From Bartonella bacilliformis KC583 (GTDB lineage: Bacteria; Pseudomonadota; Alphaproteobacteria; Rhizobiales; Rhizobiaceae): a stretch of 64,000 bases of DNA. The notes under the pieces are model-generated. The model did no database searches. It had not been told where the DNA came from and saw only the letters and a list, made by a program, of their open reading frames with translations. The DNA is taken from contig NC_008783.1 in the NCBI RefSeq assembly GCF_000015445.1, positions 1,363,001 to 1,427,000 of the forward strand, given 5' to 3'. Shown here piece after piece: positions 20,634 to 30,751 of this stretch; the first letter of the stretch is position 1; the number at the start of each line of letters is the position of its first letter. The position numbers and the translations under genes are program-made.

Positions 20634-21118
20634 AGAATAACAAAAAAACATTCTTAAAATGAAAATTTTCTTTTAAAATAAGTATTTCTACTGCTTTAAA
20701 CACCATAGGCACAGATATCATAGCACATCTTATCTTCAATTCTCACAAAAATGTGAATGCACTATAAAGATTAGAAAAATAAAAGCTATTGTCTAATTTT
20801 CGCTTGGTGTTTTATCTCTCAAAATTACAAAAAATACTTAAATGAAAACTTTGTGAAAGTATATTTTTCAAACAATAAATCTACAAAAAATAGAACATAT
20901 TTAATCAGATTTACACTAATCAACAATCCCTGTATTCGTCAATAAATACAGAAAATTCTGCATTTATTGTAGTATTAAATGCATTTTTTGAAGAAAAACT
21001 GAAAATCAGCTGCTATAAATTTCTCTATATATCCTTTTAAAGTTACAGATATGCAAAAAAGAACTGGCTATTCTTAATGAATTTTCTTAACTATTTTAAT
21101 TTTTCAAGCCAATATAAT
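20634..21118. other. AT-rich spacer between dnaK and the copper chaperone gene
   Basis: Nearly 500 bp with no convincing reading frame on either strand, many A/T runs and no strong hairpin. It separates two divergent transcription units. I see nothing specific in it. Confidence 0.6.
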
Positions 21119-21148
21119 TTGAACAATACCATCTTTCATGCTTATATA
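21119..21148 (+). promoter_or_regulatory. Predicted sigma-70 promoter for the PCuAC gene
   Basis: TTGAAC at 21119-21124 and TATATA at 21143-21148 are separated by 18 bp, upstream of the copper chaperone gene. The match to the housekeeping consensus is fair, but AT-rich DNA gives many such matches. Confidence 0.35.
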
Positions 21149-21251
21149 AGCAAAGGCTCAGTTCAAAATACAAGAAAGCATTGATAAAGTAAGTTCAATG
21201 CCTGAGGATTCAGCCAATGACAACATTTATTGTTTGCAGAATGGAAAATTT

Positions 21252-21770
21252 ATGTCTACACCGATTGCTCACGTACAATATGCATTCAAAAAGCTTGTCA
21301 CCAGCATTTGGTATATTGTTCTTATCTCTGTTTTTGTAACTTTACCTATAACTGCAAACGCTCACCAGTATAAAATTGGTGATATAGAAATCGTGCATCC
21401 TTGGACACGTACAACGTTAAAGGGTACAAAAGTCAGCAGTGGTTATTTTCACATTATTAACCACGGAAATACTCCCGATCGACTCATCTCTGTTGAAACG
21501 GATGGAGTAAAAACAACAGAAATTCATTCTATGGCAATTAATAATGATATTATGCAAATGAAACACCTCACCAATGGTATTGAAATTCCAGGATCTGGCG
21601 AAATTAAACTGAAACCTGGTGGTGATCATATAATGTTCATGGGACTTTCACAACCATTCCAAAAAGGTGACAAAATCAATGCAAAGTTGACATTTGAAAA
21701 AGCTGGTGTCATTGATATTTACTTTAATGTAGATGCTTCACATAATTATCCAACCCCTATAACACACTGA
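21252..21770 (+). CDS. PCu(A)C-family periplasmic copper chaperone
   Basis: Periplasmic Cu(I) carrier that helps load the CuA/CuB centres of cytochrome c oxidase; 172 residues from the chosen ATG. A signal anchor or signal peptide spans about residues 18-37 (WYIVLISVFVTLPITANA, likely cut after ANA). The mature domain carries the metal-binding Met/His pattern of the family: EIHSM, DIMQM and, about 20 residues further on, HIMFMG. The ATG at 21252 (MSTPIAHVQ) has GGA seven bases upstream. An ATG at 21198 would add 18 residues before the signal and is less likely. The gene is isolated, flanked by long spacers; usual partners such as ScoI/SenC are not seen nearby. Confidence 0.88.
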   Translation: MSTPIAHVQYAFKKLVTSIWYIVLISVFVTLPITANAHQYKIGDIEIVHPWTRTTLKGTKVSSGYFHIINHGNTPDRLISVETDGVKTTEIHSMAINNDIMQMKHLTNGIEIPGSGEIKLKPGGDHIMFMGLSQPFQKGDKINAKLTFEKAGVIDIYFNVDASHNYPTPITH

Positions 21771-22305
21771 AAAACATAGAATAAAATTCTATATTCTCCC
21801 TTAGCTTAAGCATAGATTAAAATGAGCAGTCTACTATTATAAAAAGATTATTCACCAATTTGTTAAGCTTGAGCGCATTTCAGACACGCACAGAATTTTT
21901 CTAAGATTAAGCTTCATCAAGCAAATTTAGTGTAAAACTCTCGCATTCAAAATTGTCTCTTTCAGTTTAATGATGACCAATATCAACCATTTCAAAAAAA
22001 TAAAACCCCATTCATCTTTTTTCATAGGAGGATGGTGGCCTTTTGGCCTTACCATAACAGTATTTTCTCTCACTATTTTAAATATATAGGCAGATTCTAT
22101 AAACTTGAATTATTGAAAATAACTCCATCTACTTCTTAGACGAAAACTGTAGTAAATTTCGACAAAAAAACATCACAATAGAATTTTCTAATCTGTATAG
22201 GAATCTTAATTAGCAAAAAAACATTAAAAATTTGCAAAATAAAATAGCTTTTCACTGTGAAAATGAAAGATCTTTGACTCTGCCACAATTTGCACCATAT
22301 TTGTT
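21771..22305. other. Long spacer upstream of chvI, holding one small candidate ORF
   Basis: About 530 bp between the copper chaperone gene and the chvI promoter. Apart from the 39-codon ORF at 21970-22089 nothing coding is convincing. In several rhizobia pckA lies divergent from chvI; I see no trace of it here. Confidence 0.5.
21970..22089 (+). CDS. Candidate 39-residue single-pass membrane microprotein
   Basis: Small ORF starting MMTNINHFKKIKPHSS and continuing into a hydrophobic stretch with a Gly-Gly-Trp-Trp-Pro-Phe-Gly turn followed by LTITVFSLTILNI and a TAG stop. The layout (basic, soluble head of about 16 residues, then about 20 hydrophobic residues) is that of a bitopic small membrane protein, which random AT-rich DNA rarely gives with two adjacent Trp codons. 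Against it: no good ribosome-binding site is visible before the double ATG, and I do not recognise a family. It lies 200 bp after the copper chaperone gene and 294 bp before chvI, on the same strand as both. Function unknown. Confidence 0.35.
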   Translation: MMTNINHFKKIKPHSSFFIGGWWPFGLTITVFSLTILNI

Positions 22306-22335
22306 TTGCAAAAAAAATGTAAATCTCCATATAAT
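22306..22335 (+). promoter_or_regulatory. Predicted sigma-70 promoter of chvI-chvG
   Basis: TTGCAA (22306-22311), an 18-bp spacer and a perfect TATAAT (22330-22335) lie 48 bp upstream of the chvI ATG. Position and match are good for a housekeeping promoter. Confidence 0.5.
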
Positions 22336-22383
22336 TTAGTGTGGTCAATGTCTTATTAAAGAAACAGAGAGGTTCAGGAAGCC

Positions 22384-23106
22384 ATGAAGAATACTCCAAC
22401 AGTCACCCAAACGATTGTACTTGTTGATGACGACCGCAATATTTTGACATCTTTATCTTTTGCGCTCGAAACAGAAGGGTATCGCGTTGAAAGCTACACA
22501 AATGGAGTATCTGCACTTAAATCTTTAACACTGCATCCTCCACATTTAGCTATTTTTGATATTAAAATGCCACGTATGGATGGTATGGAACTTCTGCGTC
22601 GACTACGCCAAAAATCTGATATTCCAGTTATCTTTCTTACCTCTAAAGATGATGAAATTGACGAACTTTTTGGCCTCAAAATGGGAGCGGATGATTTTAT
22701 TACCAAACCTTTCTCTCAACGTCTTCTCATCGAGAGAGTCAAAGCTATTTTGCGCCGTTTCAACGCTCGTAACCAACCGGTACCAACAGGTGTATCCCCT
22801 ACCTCTTCCTTTAAACGAGGAGACCTGATAATGGATCAAGAACGCCACACCTGTACATGGAAAGATAGACCTGTTATCTTAACGGTCACAGAATTTCTGA
22901 TTCTTCAAACCTTAGCACAACGTCCGGGAGTGGTTAAAAGTCGTGATGCTTTAATGGATGCCGCCTATAACGATCAAGTCTATGTAGATGATCGGACTAT
23001 CGATAGTCACATTAAGCGTTTACGTAAAAAATTTAAACAAGTGGATGATGATTTTGCAATGATTGAAACACTTTATGGTGTAGGTTATCGTTTTCATGAC
23101 GTGTAA
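22384..23106 (+). CDS. chvI: Response regulator ChvI (BatR in Bartonella)
   Basis: OmpR/PhoB-type transcription factor of 240 residues. Receiver domain (about 10-125): acidic pocket VDDDRN, phospho-acceptor Asp59 in [10 protein letters not shown], Lys108 in TKPFS. Winged-helix DNA-binding domain (about 150-237) ends with [17 protein letters not shown] and YGVGYRF. It is followed 30 bp later by the cognate sensor gene. In Rhizobiales, ChvI-ChvG control envelope and acid-response genes and are needed for host association; in Bartonella the pair (BatR/BatS) activates virulence genes at host pH. The ATG follows AGAGGTTCAGGAAGCC. Assignment is strong from motifs and pairing. Confidence 0.93.
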   Translation: MKNTPTVTQTIVLVDDDRNILTSLSFALETEGYRVESYTNGVSALKSLTLHPPHLAIFDIKMPRMDGMELLRRLRQKSDIPVIFLTSKDDEIDELFGLKMGADDFITKPFSQRLLIERVKAILRRFNARNQPVPTGVSPTSSFKRGDLIMDQERHTCTWKDRPVILTVTEFLILQTLAQRPGVVKSRDALMDAAYNDQVYVDDRTIDSHIKRLRKKFKQVDDDFAMIETLYGVGYRFHDV

Positions 23107-23136
23107 AACCATTTCACTGAAAAAGCTTGCGTAACA

Positions 23137-24969
23137 ATGAAACTAATGAAAAAGAACATTCAACCAAGCACTCTTACAAACGAAACGCCAAGTGCTCTTC
23201 CTCCAACACGTCTTTTCATACTAGCTGATTTGCATCAGCGGATACAGAGCCTCTTTAAAAAATTATTTCTTTCCAGCCTTACACGCCGTATTGTCATTTT
23301 AAACCTTGCTGCTCTTGGTGTTCTGGTTACAAGTATTTTATACCTTAATCAATTTCGTGATGGTTTAATTGAAGCGAAAATTGAAAGTTTGCGTACTCAA
23401 GGAAAAATTATTGCCGGAGCTATTGCTGCTTCTGCAACAGTAGATACAAATTCTATTTTAATTGATCCTCAAAAGCTTCTAGAGTTACAAATTGGAGAAA
23501 GTGTTGCTCCAACACCTCAATCAACGGACTCTTGGGATTTCCCTATTAATCCTGAACAAATTGCACCATTATTACGCCGACTCATCGCACCCGAAACAAC
23601 AAGAGCGCGTATCTATGACCGTGATGCCACTTTGCTTCTTGATTCACGTGTTCTTTATTCTAGTGGCAAAGTTTTCAGCTATGATTTACCACCTATTGAA
23701 ACCAAAGAAACCCTATGGAAATCTCTATGTTCATGGTTTTCAAATACACTTTATGGCAATGGTCTTGCCCTTGATAGAGAGAAAGCCAAAGGTTACGTCG
23801 ATATCCACCCGGAAGTTTACCAAGCATTAAATGGCTCTTCCGCGACCGCTAAACGACGTAACAGGCAAGGTCAATTAATTGTTTCAGTTGCTGTTCCTGT
23901 TCAGCGTTATCGTGCAGTCGTGGGTGCTCTTCTTCTTTCAACCCTTGGTTCAGATATTGATGATATCGTAAAAGGTGAAAGACTCGTAATTTTTAAAGTT
24001 TTTGCGGTCGTTGGGAGTGTTCTTTTAGTACTTTCCCTATTTTTAGCGCATACAATTGCTCATCCATTGAGCAAACTATCTGCTTCTGCCAATCGTGTAC
24101 GTCATGGTAACAACAAACGAATAGAAATTCCTGATTTTTCCGAACGTGAAGATGAAATTGGTCATCTTTCAACTTCTATATGTGATATGACAAATGCTCT
24201 TTACATGCGCATTGAAGCCATTGAACGTTTTGCTGCAGATGTAAGCCATGAGCTAAAAAATCCTCTCACTTCGCTACGAAGCGCTGTCGAAACGCTACCA
24301 CTAACTAAAAATAAAGAAACACAGGAAAAATTGCTTAAAATTATTCAACATGATATCCGCCGTCTTGATCGTTTAATTACTGATATTTCTGATGCTTCAC
24401 GATTAGATGCAGAACTTGCCCGTGAAACTGCACAAATCGTCGATATGAATCTACTTTTGGAAAACCTCATCCACGCTGTTCGTGAAGTATATTCTAGTCA
24501 ACAAACAATCGATATCAATCTTAATATCGTTCCCCATCCTCACGATAAGCATTACTTTGTTTTAGGGTATGAATTACGGTTAGGTCAGGTTATTTCTAAT
24601 CTCCTTGCGAATGCACGTTCCTTCGTTCCTCATGATAACGGAAAAATTTGGATTACTATGACAGGTAAAGCTTCCACGCTTATTTTAACAGTTGAAGATA
24701 ATGGCCCTGGTATTCGTTCAGAGAATATTAATCATATTTTTGAACGTTTTTATACTGACCGACCAAATGAAGATGCATTTGGACAAAATTCAGGACTGGG
24801 TCTTTTTATTAGTCGGCAAATTATTGAAGCTCATAATGGAACGCTCACCGCTGAAAATATTATTGATCCTACCCTTGAAAATAGCAAAATTGGTGCGCGA
24901 TTTATCATTATGCTTCCCCTTGCAAAGGTAAATTCTCTAAGTGAAGCAAAAAACAGAACAACAAAGTGA
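23137..24969 (+). CDS. chvG: Sensor histidine kinase ChvG (BatS in Bartonella)
   Basis: Membrane histidine kinase of 610 residues, cognate to ChvI. Transmembrane helix 1 at about 50-70, a periplasmic sensor region (about 72-280), helix 2 at about 283-306, HAMP (about 307-360), the dimerisation/phospho-acceptor box FAADVSHELKNPLTSLRSAV with His371, and the ATPase domain (N box LGQVISNLLANARSF, VEDNGPGI, GLGLFISRQII). Relatives carry hprK and PTS-like genes directly downstream; here the next gene is grpE on the opposite strand. In some rhizobia the periplasmic protein ExoR restrains ChvG; no exoR lies in this window. Confidence 0.93.
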   Translation: MKLMKKNIQPSTLTNETPSALPPTRLFILADLHQRIQSLFKKLFLSSLTRRIVILNLAALGVLVTSILYLNQFRDGLIEAKIESLRTQGKIIAGAIAASATVDTNSILIDPQKLLELQIGESVAPTPQSTDSWDFPINPEQIAPLLRRLIAPETTRARIYDRDATLLLDSRVLYSSGKVFSYDLPPIETKETLWKSLCSWFSNTLYGNGLALDREKAKGYVDIHPEVYQALNGSSATAKRRNRQGQLIVSVAVPVQRYRAVVGALLLSTLGSDIDDIVKGERLVIFKVFAVVGSVLLVLSLFLAHTIAHPLSKLSASANRVRHGNNKRIEIPDFSEREDEIGHLSTSICDMTNALYMRIEAIERFAADVSHELKNPLTSLRSAVETLPLTKNKETQEKLLKIIQHDIRRLDRLITDISDASRLDAELARETAQIVDMNLLLENLIHAVREVYSSQQTIDINLNIVPHPHDKHYFVLGYELRLGQVISNLLANARSFVPHDNGKIWITMTGKASTLILTVEDNGPGIRSENINHIFERFYTDRPNEDAFGQNSGLGLFISRQIIEAHNGTLTAENIIDPTLENSKIGARFIIMLPLAKVNSLSEAKNRTTK

Positions 24970-25018
24970 AAAACTTACACACAAATCCCTTTCAACAGGA
25001 AGAGAAAAGTCTATCAGC

Positions 25019-25039
25019 GGGGCAGCTTCTACGCGCCCC
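25019..25039. terminator. Possible hairpin between chvG and grpE
   Basis: GGGGC and GCCCC arms with an 11-base loop lie between convergent genes in a locally GC-rich patch. No T-run follows on either strand, so this is a weak terminator candidate. Confidence 0.3.
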
Positions 25040-25133
25040 CTCTAAGATTTATCAACCATCAAAATAAACACCCTTAATAGCATAAAAGTCAACAACAACG
25101 CAGCTTCACACTAAAAATGCTTTATTAATATTT

Positions 25134-25802
25134 TCATGCCGAATCGGCCTCTGTGGAATTTTCTTTAGGCCCCCCCTTAGCCACACCAACCATTGCTGGG
25201 CGCAAAACACGCTCACCAATGATATAACCGGCTTGAACAACCTGTTGTACAGTATTATCTGGAACATCAGAATTGGAAATTTCAAACATTGCCTGATGAA
25301 AATTAGGATCAAATTTTTGCCCTTCTGGACAAATTTTCTTCACTCCATGATGTTCTAGAGCGGCCATCATCGCACGTTCAGTCATTTCCACACCTTCAGC
25401 TAACATTTTTAAATTTGTATCACTTTCACGTGCATCCGCTGGAATAGCCTCCAAAGCACGATTAAGATTATCAGAAACAGACAACATATCACGAGCAAAA
25501 TTGGCAATTGAATAAATTTTTGCATCAGCTACATCACGTATCGTACGACGCCGAAGATTTTCCATATCTGCAGCAAGACGCAAAAATTGATCCTTCAGTT
25601 CTTTATTTTCATCCTGTAAAGTGGCTAAAAGATCCGTAGACTCATTTTTTTCTTCTTCAACGTCTGCGCATACTTCTTCTTTTCCTCTGTGCATTTTTAA
25701 AAGCTCATCAGCAGCCTGTTTAAGGGTATCACGATCAGCTGGATTTTTTAAATCGCAATTTTCAAATGAAGCGTCAGTAAATTTGTTTTTTTCATCAAAC
25801 AT
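25134..25802 (-). CDS. grpE: Nucleotide exchange factor GrpE
   Basis: Releases ADP from DnaK; 222 residues. Acidic, variable N-terminus (about 1-60), long helical coiled coil (about 60-130: [26 protein letters not shown]), and a beta-sheet C-terminal domain with [15 protein letters not shown] and [19 protein letters not shown], typical of the family. The ATG at 25802 is preceded by AAGGAATG. The gene lies downstream of the decayed hrcA on the same strand, the classic hrcA-grpE order, so its expression no longer depends on an intact HrcA. The gene itself is intact. Confidence 0.96.
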   Translation of the reverse strand: MFDEKNKFTDASFENCDLKNPADRDTLKQAADELLKMHRGKEEVCADVEEEKNESTDLLATLQDENKELKDQFLRLAADMENLRRRTIRDVADAKIYSIANFARDMLSVSDNLNRALEAIPADARESDTNLKMLAEGVEMTERAMMAALEHHGVKKICPEGQKFDPNFHQAMFEISNSDVPDNTVQQVVQAGYIIGERVLRPAMVGVAKGGPKENSTEADSA

Positions 25803-25926
25803 AAAAGTTGCATTCCTTTATAAGGTTTATTGCTCTTGATATCGAAATTTTGTCATCAAAAATCAAGAAGTATTTGTGCATCTTAACACGAATGAATATC
25901 TATCAACAAAATGCTTAACACACACA

Positions 25927-27010
25927 CTAATGCAGCAGATACATAAGCTGAACTATATAATTAACTATAGGCTCAATTCTTGCATAATTAAGCTGTGTTG
26001 GCCCAATAATGCCTAGAGCACCACACCCTTGCTTGTGCATCACAATAAGGCACTACCCACTAGACGAAGGGCCAGAAAGCAAAAATAACTTATTTTCTAA
26101 ATTAATAAAAATACGCACTCCTAAACCGTCATCTGCCAAATCAAGCAGCTATTATGCCATACTTTCACGTGTTTCAAGATCATTAATAAATATTTCAACC
26201 GCTCTAAATCTTCTCCTACCCTTATATACTCAAGCAAATTGCTCCGCCTACAAACGATAAGATGCATCTTATGATCTGCGTCTTGTCCTCCTCAAAGAGC
26301 TACCCGGTCTCAACAAGATGATGAGACAATTCATCAAGAGCGCCCGTGTTTTTTAAGCATGAGCACTCAATTTCTATTTTAGCTTCACTGGAGTGTACAA
26401 CTCTGAATATGGACATTGAGAAATTTTTTTGCTTTTGTCACTTTTGTCAATTGTATGTGCATGGATAACACCTTCTGGTAAACGAATAATGCGATTTTCA
26501 ACCTCGCCTTTTTCTATCATCAAAACCGCAAGAATAAGCTCTCCATCAAGACGTACAAATTCGACATGCTTCAATGTCCTTTCATGTTTCATCGCTAAAA
26601 TCAACCCAATCCTGCGCGACAAACCTGAGAGAATTCGGCTATCTTGGGTTAAAAAATATTCCACAGATTGTGCATAACCAACCTCTTTTGAGAGACGTGT
26701 CAATATTTTCACGCTTTTCAATGAGGTAAATCACTTAACTTCCGTAAATGCATCAACAAAAAATCGTAATCCTGATGTGTTGGCATTCATCCTGCAAATA
26801 CATGAGGTGCATAGATTAAACTCAGATGATGAAAACCTCTCACCACATTACGAATCGTCCCAGACGATAAGTTTTATTATAAAAATTGTGAAAAATTACG
26901 CGATCCCACAGGTTCACCATCATTAAGATAAACTTCAACAATGTGGCGAAAAATATCAAGAGAACGCTCATCTAGTCCTTCTAATTCATTAGCAATAGAT
27001 GTTATTTTAC
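25927..27010 (-). pseudogene. hrcA: Decayed heat-shock repressor gene hrcA
   Basis: Pieces of HrcA can be read in order on the minus strand but in shifting frames. N-terminal: [17 protein letters not shown] and DGEPVGSR, then two adjacent TAA stops, SGTIRNVV, a TGA after YAPHVFAG, a frame change into GLRFFVDAFTEVK, and another stop. Central: an open stretch (26374-26721) with LSGLSRRIGLIL, KHVEFVRLDGE and VENRIIRLPEGV. Then a frame change into a LDELSHHLVETG segment. C-terminal: DDGLGVRIFINLENKLFLLSG, a TAG, and GALGIIGPTQLNYARIEPIVNY. No start codon remains. HrcA normally represses groESL/dnaK-type operons by binding CIRCE. With at least four stops and several frameshifts this copy cannot make a repressor. 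It lies upstream of grpE, its usual place. Confidence 0.9.
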
Positions 27011-27590
27011 TACTCTTGCGTCACCGTTGAAAAATATCTTCCTCTTACATAATTTTTTCTAAAATCTGGTCAAATAACCTAAATCAGTCTGAGAAACACA
27101 CTATTTTATTGTATAAAGTACCATTCATTGCAAATGAGAAAAGTAATTTATGTGTTTTTTAATCACTACTCTTTAATTAAACTCAAACGCTTGCTTTTGA
27201 ATGATATATTAAAAGATGTACAAAGGGATAACATTTATAAAATTTGATAATACCCACATTTTATAATTGTTTGCACTCATTGCAAACATAGAAAATATAC
27301 GCTCCACGACAAAATCTTTAAAAACCCTCTTGATACAAAATTCTTACGATTTCTACAAAAAACACCCGTTATTGATTTTAATTATAATAATTTATAAACA
27401 TCAAACCGATTAACGCTGATACGACAGTATATAAAATTCTTGTAAATGTTAAGGAAACCACTAAAAATGAGCTTTCAGTAACGCTACATTTGCCATTTTA
27501 TCAAACTGGTATTGCCGAGCGTTTTACCCTGTCAAAACAAACCTCTTTACTCAAATAAACAATGAATTCCTCATTTTAGGAGAAGTAGGC
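27011..27590. other. Gene-poor spacer between hrcA remnant and rdgB
   Basis: About 580 bp where rph (RNase PH) sits in many relatives. I find no RNase PH segments in any frame. It contains a 7+7 inverted repeat GTTTGCA-CTCAT-TGCAAAC at 27269-27287 and a 55-codon open stretch without an ATG at 27391-27558 that I cannot assign. Confidence 0.5.
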
Positions 27591-28238
27591 ATGAGAAGTA
27601 TAATTGGTAAAAAACTCGTCATTGCTACGCATAATACCGGTAAATTATACGAAATCACCACATTGGTTGCCCCTTTCGATTTAACAATACAATCAGCAGC
27701 AGAGCTTAACCTGCCTGAACCAAAAGAAACAGGAACAACATTCGAAGAAAATGCTTATATCAAAGCCTTTGCAGCTGCAAAAGCCACGGGACTTCCTGCT
27801 CTCTCTGATGATTCAGGCATGGAAATTGATGCGCTAGGCAATGCCCCAGGAGTTTATACAGCTAATTGGGCTATGCAACCCGATGGTACGCGTGATTTTT
27901 CAAAAGCCATGCAAAAAGTAGAAAATGAACTGCAAAAAATCGGAGCCGTTGAAAAAAACCAAAGAAAAGGCCGATTTGTATCTGTCATCTGTGTTGCATG
28001 GCCTGACGGCTACGCGGATTATTTTCGCGGTAGCATTGATGGCACATTCATTTGGCCACCACGCGGAAATAAAGGTTTTGGCTTTGATCCCATTTTTTTA
28101 CCAGATGGGTACGACAATAGCTTTGGAGAAATGTCAACAGAGCAAAAACATGGTTGGCAACTCAATGATGAGATACCTCTTTCACATCGCGCACGTGCTT
28201 TCAAGCTTTTTGCGGAAAGTCTTTTGGTAATTTCATGA
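27591..28238 (+). CDS. rdgB: Non-canonical purine NTP pyrophosphatase (RdgB/HAM1)
   Basis: House-cleaning enzyme of 215 residues that hydrolyses dITP and XTP to monophosphates. Family motifs: [13 protein letters not shown] (about 9-21), [26 protein letters not shown] with the catalytic Asp, [14 protein letters not shown], and [12 protein letters not shown]. The ATG is well placed after AGGAG. Its TGA overlaps the ATG of hemW by four bases, so the two are translationally coupled, as in other Rhizobiales. No anomalies. Confidence 0.96.
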   Translation: MRSIIGKKLVIATHNTGKLYEITTLVAPFDLTIQSAAELNLPEPKETGTTFEENAYIKAFAAAKATGLPALSDDSGMEIDALGNAPGVYTANWAMQPDGTRDFSKAMQKVENELQKIGAVEKNQRKGRFVSVICVAWPDGYADYFRGSIDGTFIWPPRGNKGFGFDPIFLPDGYDNSFGEMSTEQKHGWQLNDEIPLSHRARAFKLFAESLLVIS

Positions 28239-29413
28239 TTGAACCTTTTGGTATTTACATCCATTGGCCCTTTTGTACTGCTAAATGTCCTTATTGTGAT
28301 TTCAACTCGCACGTTCGCGTCAAGGGTGTAAATCAACAACATTTTGTAAAAGCTTTTGAACGCGAAATGACAACACAATATCATGAGATAGGCCCACGTC
28401 ATATTACCAGTATTTTTATCGGAGGGGGCACTCCTTCCTTGATGACTCCTCACACAGTCGATGCCTTATTACAATCTGTTGCCAAAAACTGGACAATCGA
28501 TGATAAAATCGAAATTACCCTTGAAGCCAATCCTTCCAGTGTGGAAGCAGAGCGCTTTCATGGCTACCGTACAGCAGGAGTCAACCGTTTATCTTTAGGT
28601 GTACAAGCACTCAATGATAAAGCACTGCAACAACTTGGCCGTCTCCATGATGTTAAACAGGCCCTTCATGCTATTAATTTAGCACGCAAAATCTTTCCAC
28701 GTCTCTCCTTTGACCTTATTTATGCTCGCCCTGAGCAAACGCTTAAACAATGGAAAGATGAACTTCTACAAGCTATTGATCTGGCCGCAGACCATCTTTC
28801 CCTTTATCAACTCACCATTGAAAAAGGAACCGCCTTTAAGCGGCTTCATGCTGAAGGAAAGCTTATCCTCCCCGAGCCAGAATTAGCAGCAGACCTTTAT
28901 AATCTTACTCAAGAAATAACAGCACTACACGGCCTTCCCGCCTATGAAATTTCAAATCATGCAATTTCTGGTGCAGAATCGCGTCATAATCTTCTTTATT
29001 GGCGTTATCACGAATATGCAGGTTTTGGCCCAGGTGCACATGGACGCTTTACGAAACATTCCCTTGCCCTTTCAGAAAGGCCCTCATCTCAACAGACCCG
29101 TCATGTGACAATTAATGAAAAACATCCCGAACGTTGGCTCAAATTAGTAGACACAAAAGGTCATGGTTGCATTGAAACAGAAGAATTAACAGGAGAGCAA
29201 CAAGCTGATGAAATGCTGCTTATGGGTTTGCGTCTTTCAGAAGGCTTTGATCTTACACGTTATGAAACTTTAAGCACCAAAAGCGTATCGTCAGAAAAAC
29301 TCACTAATCTACAACAACAAGGATTAGTAGAAATGATTGATAACCAGCGCTTAAAAGTGACGAAGACAGGGCGCATCCTGCTTGACCATATAATCAGCCA
29401 ACTAGCTCATTAA
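28235..29413 (+). CDS. hemW: Radical SAM heme chaperone HemW
   Basis: Radical SAM protein of 392 residues. The [17 protein letters not shown] segment supplies the 4Fe-4S cluster ligands Cys14, Cys18 and Cys21. [10 protein letters not shown] and EANPSSVE follow, then a C-terminal HemN-like domain. The CxxxCxxC context ending in DFNSH is typical of HemW, a heme-binding chaperone for respiratory enzymes, rather than of true coproporphyrinogen dehydrogenase (HemN), which has an extra Cys in CxxxCxxCxC. It overlaps rdgB by four bases. Many databases still label it HemN. Confidence 0.93.
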   Translation: MIEPFGIYIHWPFCTAKCPYCDFNSHVRVKGVNQQHFVKAFEREMTTQYHEIGPRHITSIFIGGGTPSLMTPHTVDALLQSVAKNWTIDDKIEITLEANPSSVEAERFHGYRTAGVNRLSLGVQALNDKALQQLGRLHDVKQALHAINLARKIFPRLSFDLIYARPEQTLKQWKDELLQAIDLAADHLSLYQLTIEKGTAFKRLHAEGKLILPEPELAADLYNLTQEITALHGLPAYEISNHAISGAESRHNLLYWRYHEYAGFGPGAHGRFTKHSLALSERPSSQQTRHVTINEKHPERWLKLVDTKGHGCIETEELTGEQQADEMLLMGLRLSEGFDLTRYETLSTKSVSSEKLTNLQQQGLVEMIDNQRLKVTKTGRILLDHIISQLAH

Positions 29414-29460
29414 AATTTCCAAAATTGCAACCTACCATTGCACCCGTAGTGATCACTTTT

Positions 29461-30633
29461 TTACGCAAAAAAATCAATGATAAAACGTTCATAAATAACC
29501 GTGAGGCTTTCCATAGCATCAAGAGTGACACATTCGTCTACCATATGCATCGTGTTCCCTGGTAAACCAAATTCAACGACTGGACAGTAATCTTTAATAA
29601 ACCGCGCATCGGAAGTACCACCAGAAGTTGAACATTCTGGTCTTTTTCCTGTCACTATTTCAATAGCATTCGACAATATTTCAATTAAGTGATCATTTTT
29701 GATCAAGAAAACACTGCCTAAATTTTGTATCCATTCAAGCTGATAATAGGGGTATTGATTGCTATTATTTTCCGAATGCACCAAAGCAAGACGCTTTTCA
29801 ATTTCGGCAATCAGCGCTTCCTTTGTCCAAAGATCATTGTAGCGAATATTAAAACGAATTACTGTTTGCGCTGGAATAATATTGGTAGCAGAATTTCCTG
29901 TATCAATAGTTGTCAATTCCAGATTACTTGCTTGAAAATTCTTTGTTCCTTGGTCCAAAGCAGTATCTGTCAACGCCTGAATCAGTTTATGTGCTAAAGG
30001 CAATGGGTTAGCCGCGCGCTCAGGAAACGCAACATGTCCCTGCCGACCTTTAACTGTAATGATGCCAGAAATTGATCCCCGACGACCAATCTTAATCATA
30101 TCACCAACACGTTTTACACTTGTTGGTTCACCGACAATGGCTGCATTCCATTTTTCGCCTTTTTGTGCTGCCCATTTTAGAAGTTTTACTGTACCATTAA
30201 TAGCGGGACCTTCTTCATCGCCTGTAATCAAAAGACTCACAGCCCCTTTTATAGGTTGTTTTTCAAGAACTCGGGCCAGTGCTGCGATAAAACAAGCTAT
30301 TGCGCCCTTCATATCAACAGCACCTCGCCCATATATTTTACCCTGATTAATTATCCCCTCAAAAGGAGGATACATCCAATTATCTAATTCACCAGGTGGC
30401 ACAACATCACTATGGCCAGCAAACATAAGATGCGGCCCCTTATTCCCCATCTTCGCATATAAATTTTCAACATCTGCTGTATTTTTATCTGAAAAAATGG
30501 GACGCTCAACACTAAATCCCATTTTTCTTAAAAACTGTTCCAAAATTGATAAAGCGCCAGCTTCATTAGGCGTAATAGAGGGACAACGAATAAGCGCCTG
30601 TAACAACTGGACAGGATCTGTAAGGACAGGCAT
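29461..30633 (-). CDS. dapE: Succinyl-diaminopimelate desuccinylase
   Basis: Zinc peptidase-family (M20) enzyme of 390 residues that removes succinate from N-succinyl-L,L-diaminopimelate, yielding the precursor for lysine and peptidoglycan. Metal and catalytic residues are visible: His74 in [10 protein letters not shown], bridging Asp107 in GAVDMKGA, and Glu140/Glu141 in TGDEEGPA. The segment [13 protein letters not shown] near residue 330 is DapE-specific. It is convergent with hemW and stands alone; dapD is about 17 kb away. Start ATG at 30633 ([19 protein letters not shown]). Confidence 0.96.
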   Translation of the reverse strand: MPVLTDPVQLLQALIRCPSITPNEAGALSILEQFLRKMGFSVERPIFSDKNTADVENLYAKMGNKGPHLMFAGHSDVVPPGELDNWMYPPFEGIINQGKIYGRGAVDMKGAIACFIAALARVLEKQPIKGAVSLLITGDEEGPAINGTVKLLKWAAQKGEKWNAAIVGEPTSVKRVGDMIKIGRRGSISGIITVKGRQGHVAFPERAANPLPLAHKLIQALTDTALDQGTKNFQASNLELTTIDTGNSATNIIPAQTVIRFNIRYNDLWTKEALIAEIEKRLALVHSENNSNQYPYYQLEWIQNLGSVFLIKNDHLIEILSNAIEIVTGKRPECSTSGGTSDARFIKDYCPVVEFGLPGNTMHMVDECVTLDAMESLTVIYERFIIDFFA

Positions 30634-30751
30634 GAGAATTTTTCCGATCTGAACTAAAGGCTATAAAATGTTAAGATGAATTACAAAAAAGATAAAGTAA
30701 AAACATTGTAAAACCTCAAAAATGCTCCTGTATATTATCTCATATTATCCA

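Noticed and set aside
22136..22399. 87-codon minus-strand ORF upstream of chvI
   Set aside because: Low-complexity, overlaps the chvI promoter and start, and shows no family features.
26374..26721. 115-residue independent hypothetical protein
   Set aside because: Its sequence is the central part of HrcA (VENRIIRLPEGV and others), so it is a pseudogene fragment.
29448..29457. AGTGATCACT followed by T-run as a hemW terminator
   Set aside because: A perfect 10-bp palindrome leaves no room for a loop, so a stable hairpin cannot form as drawn.
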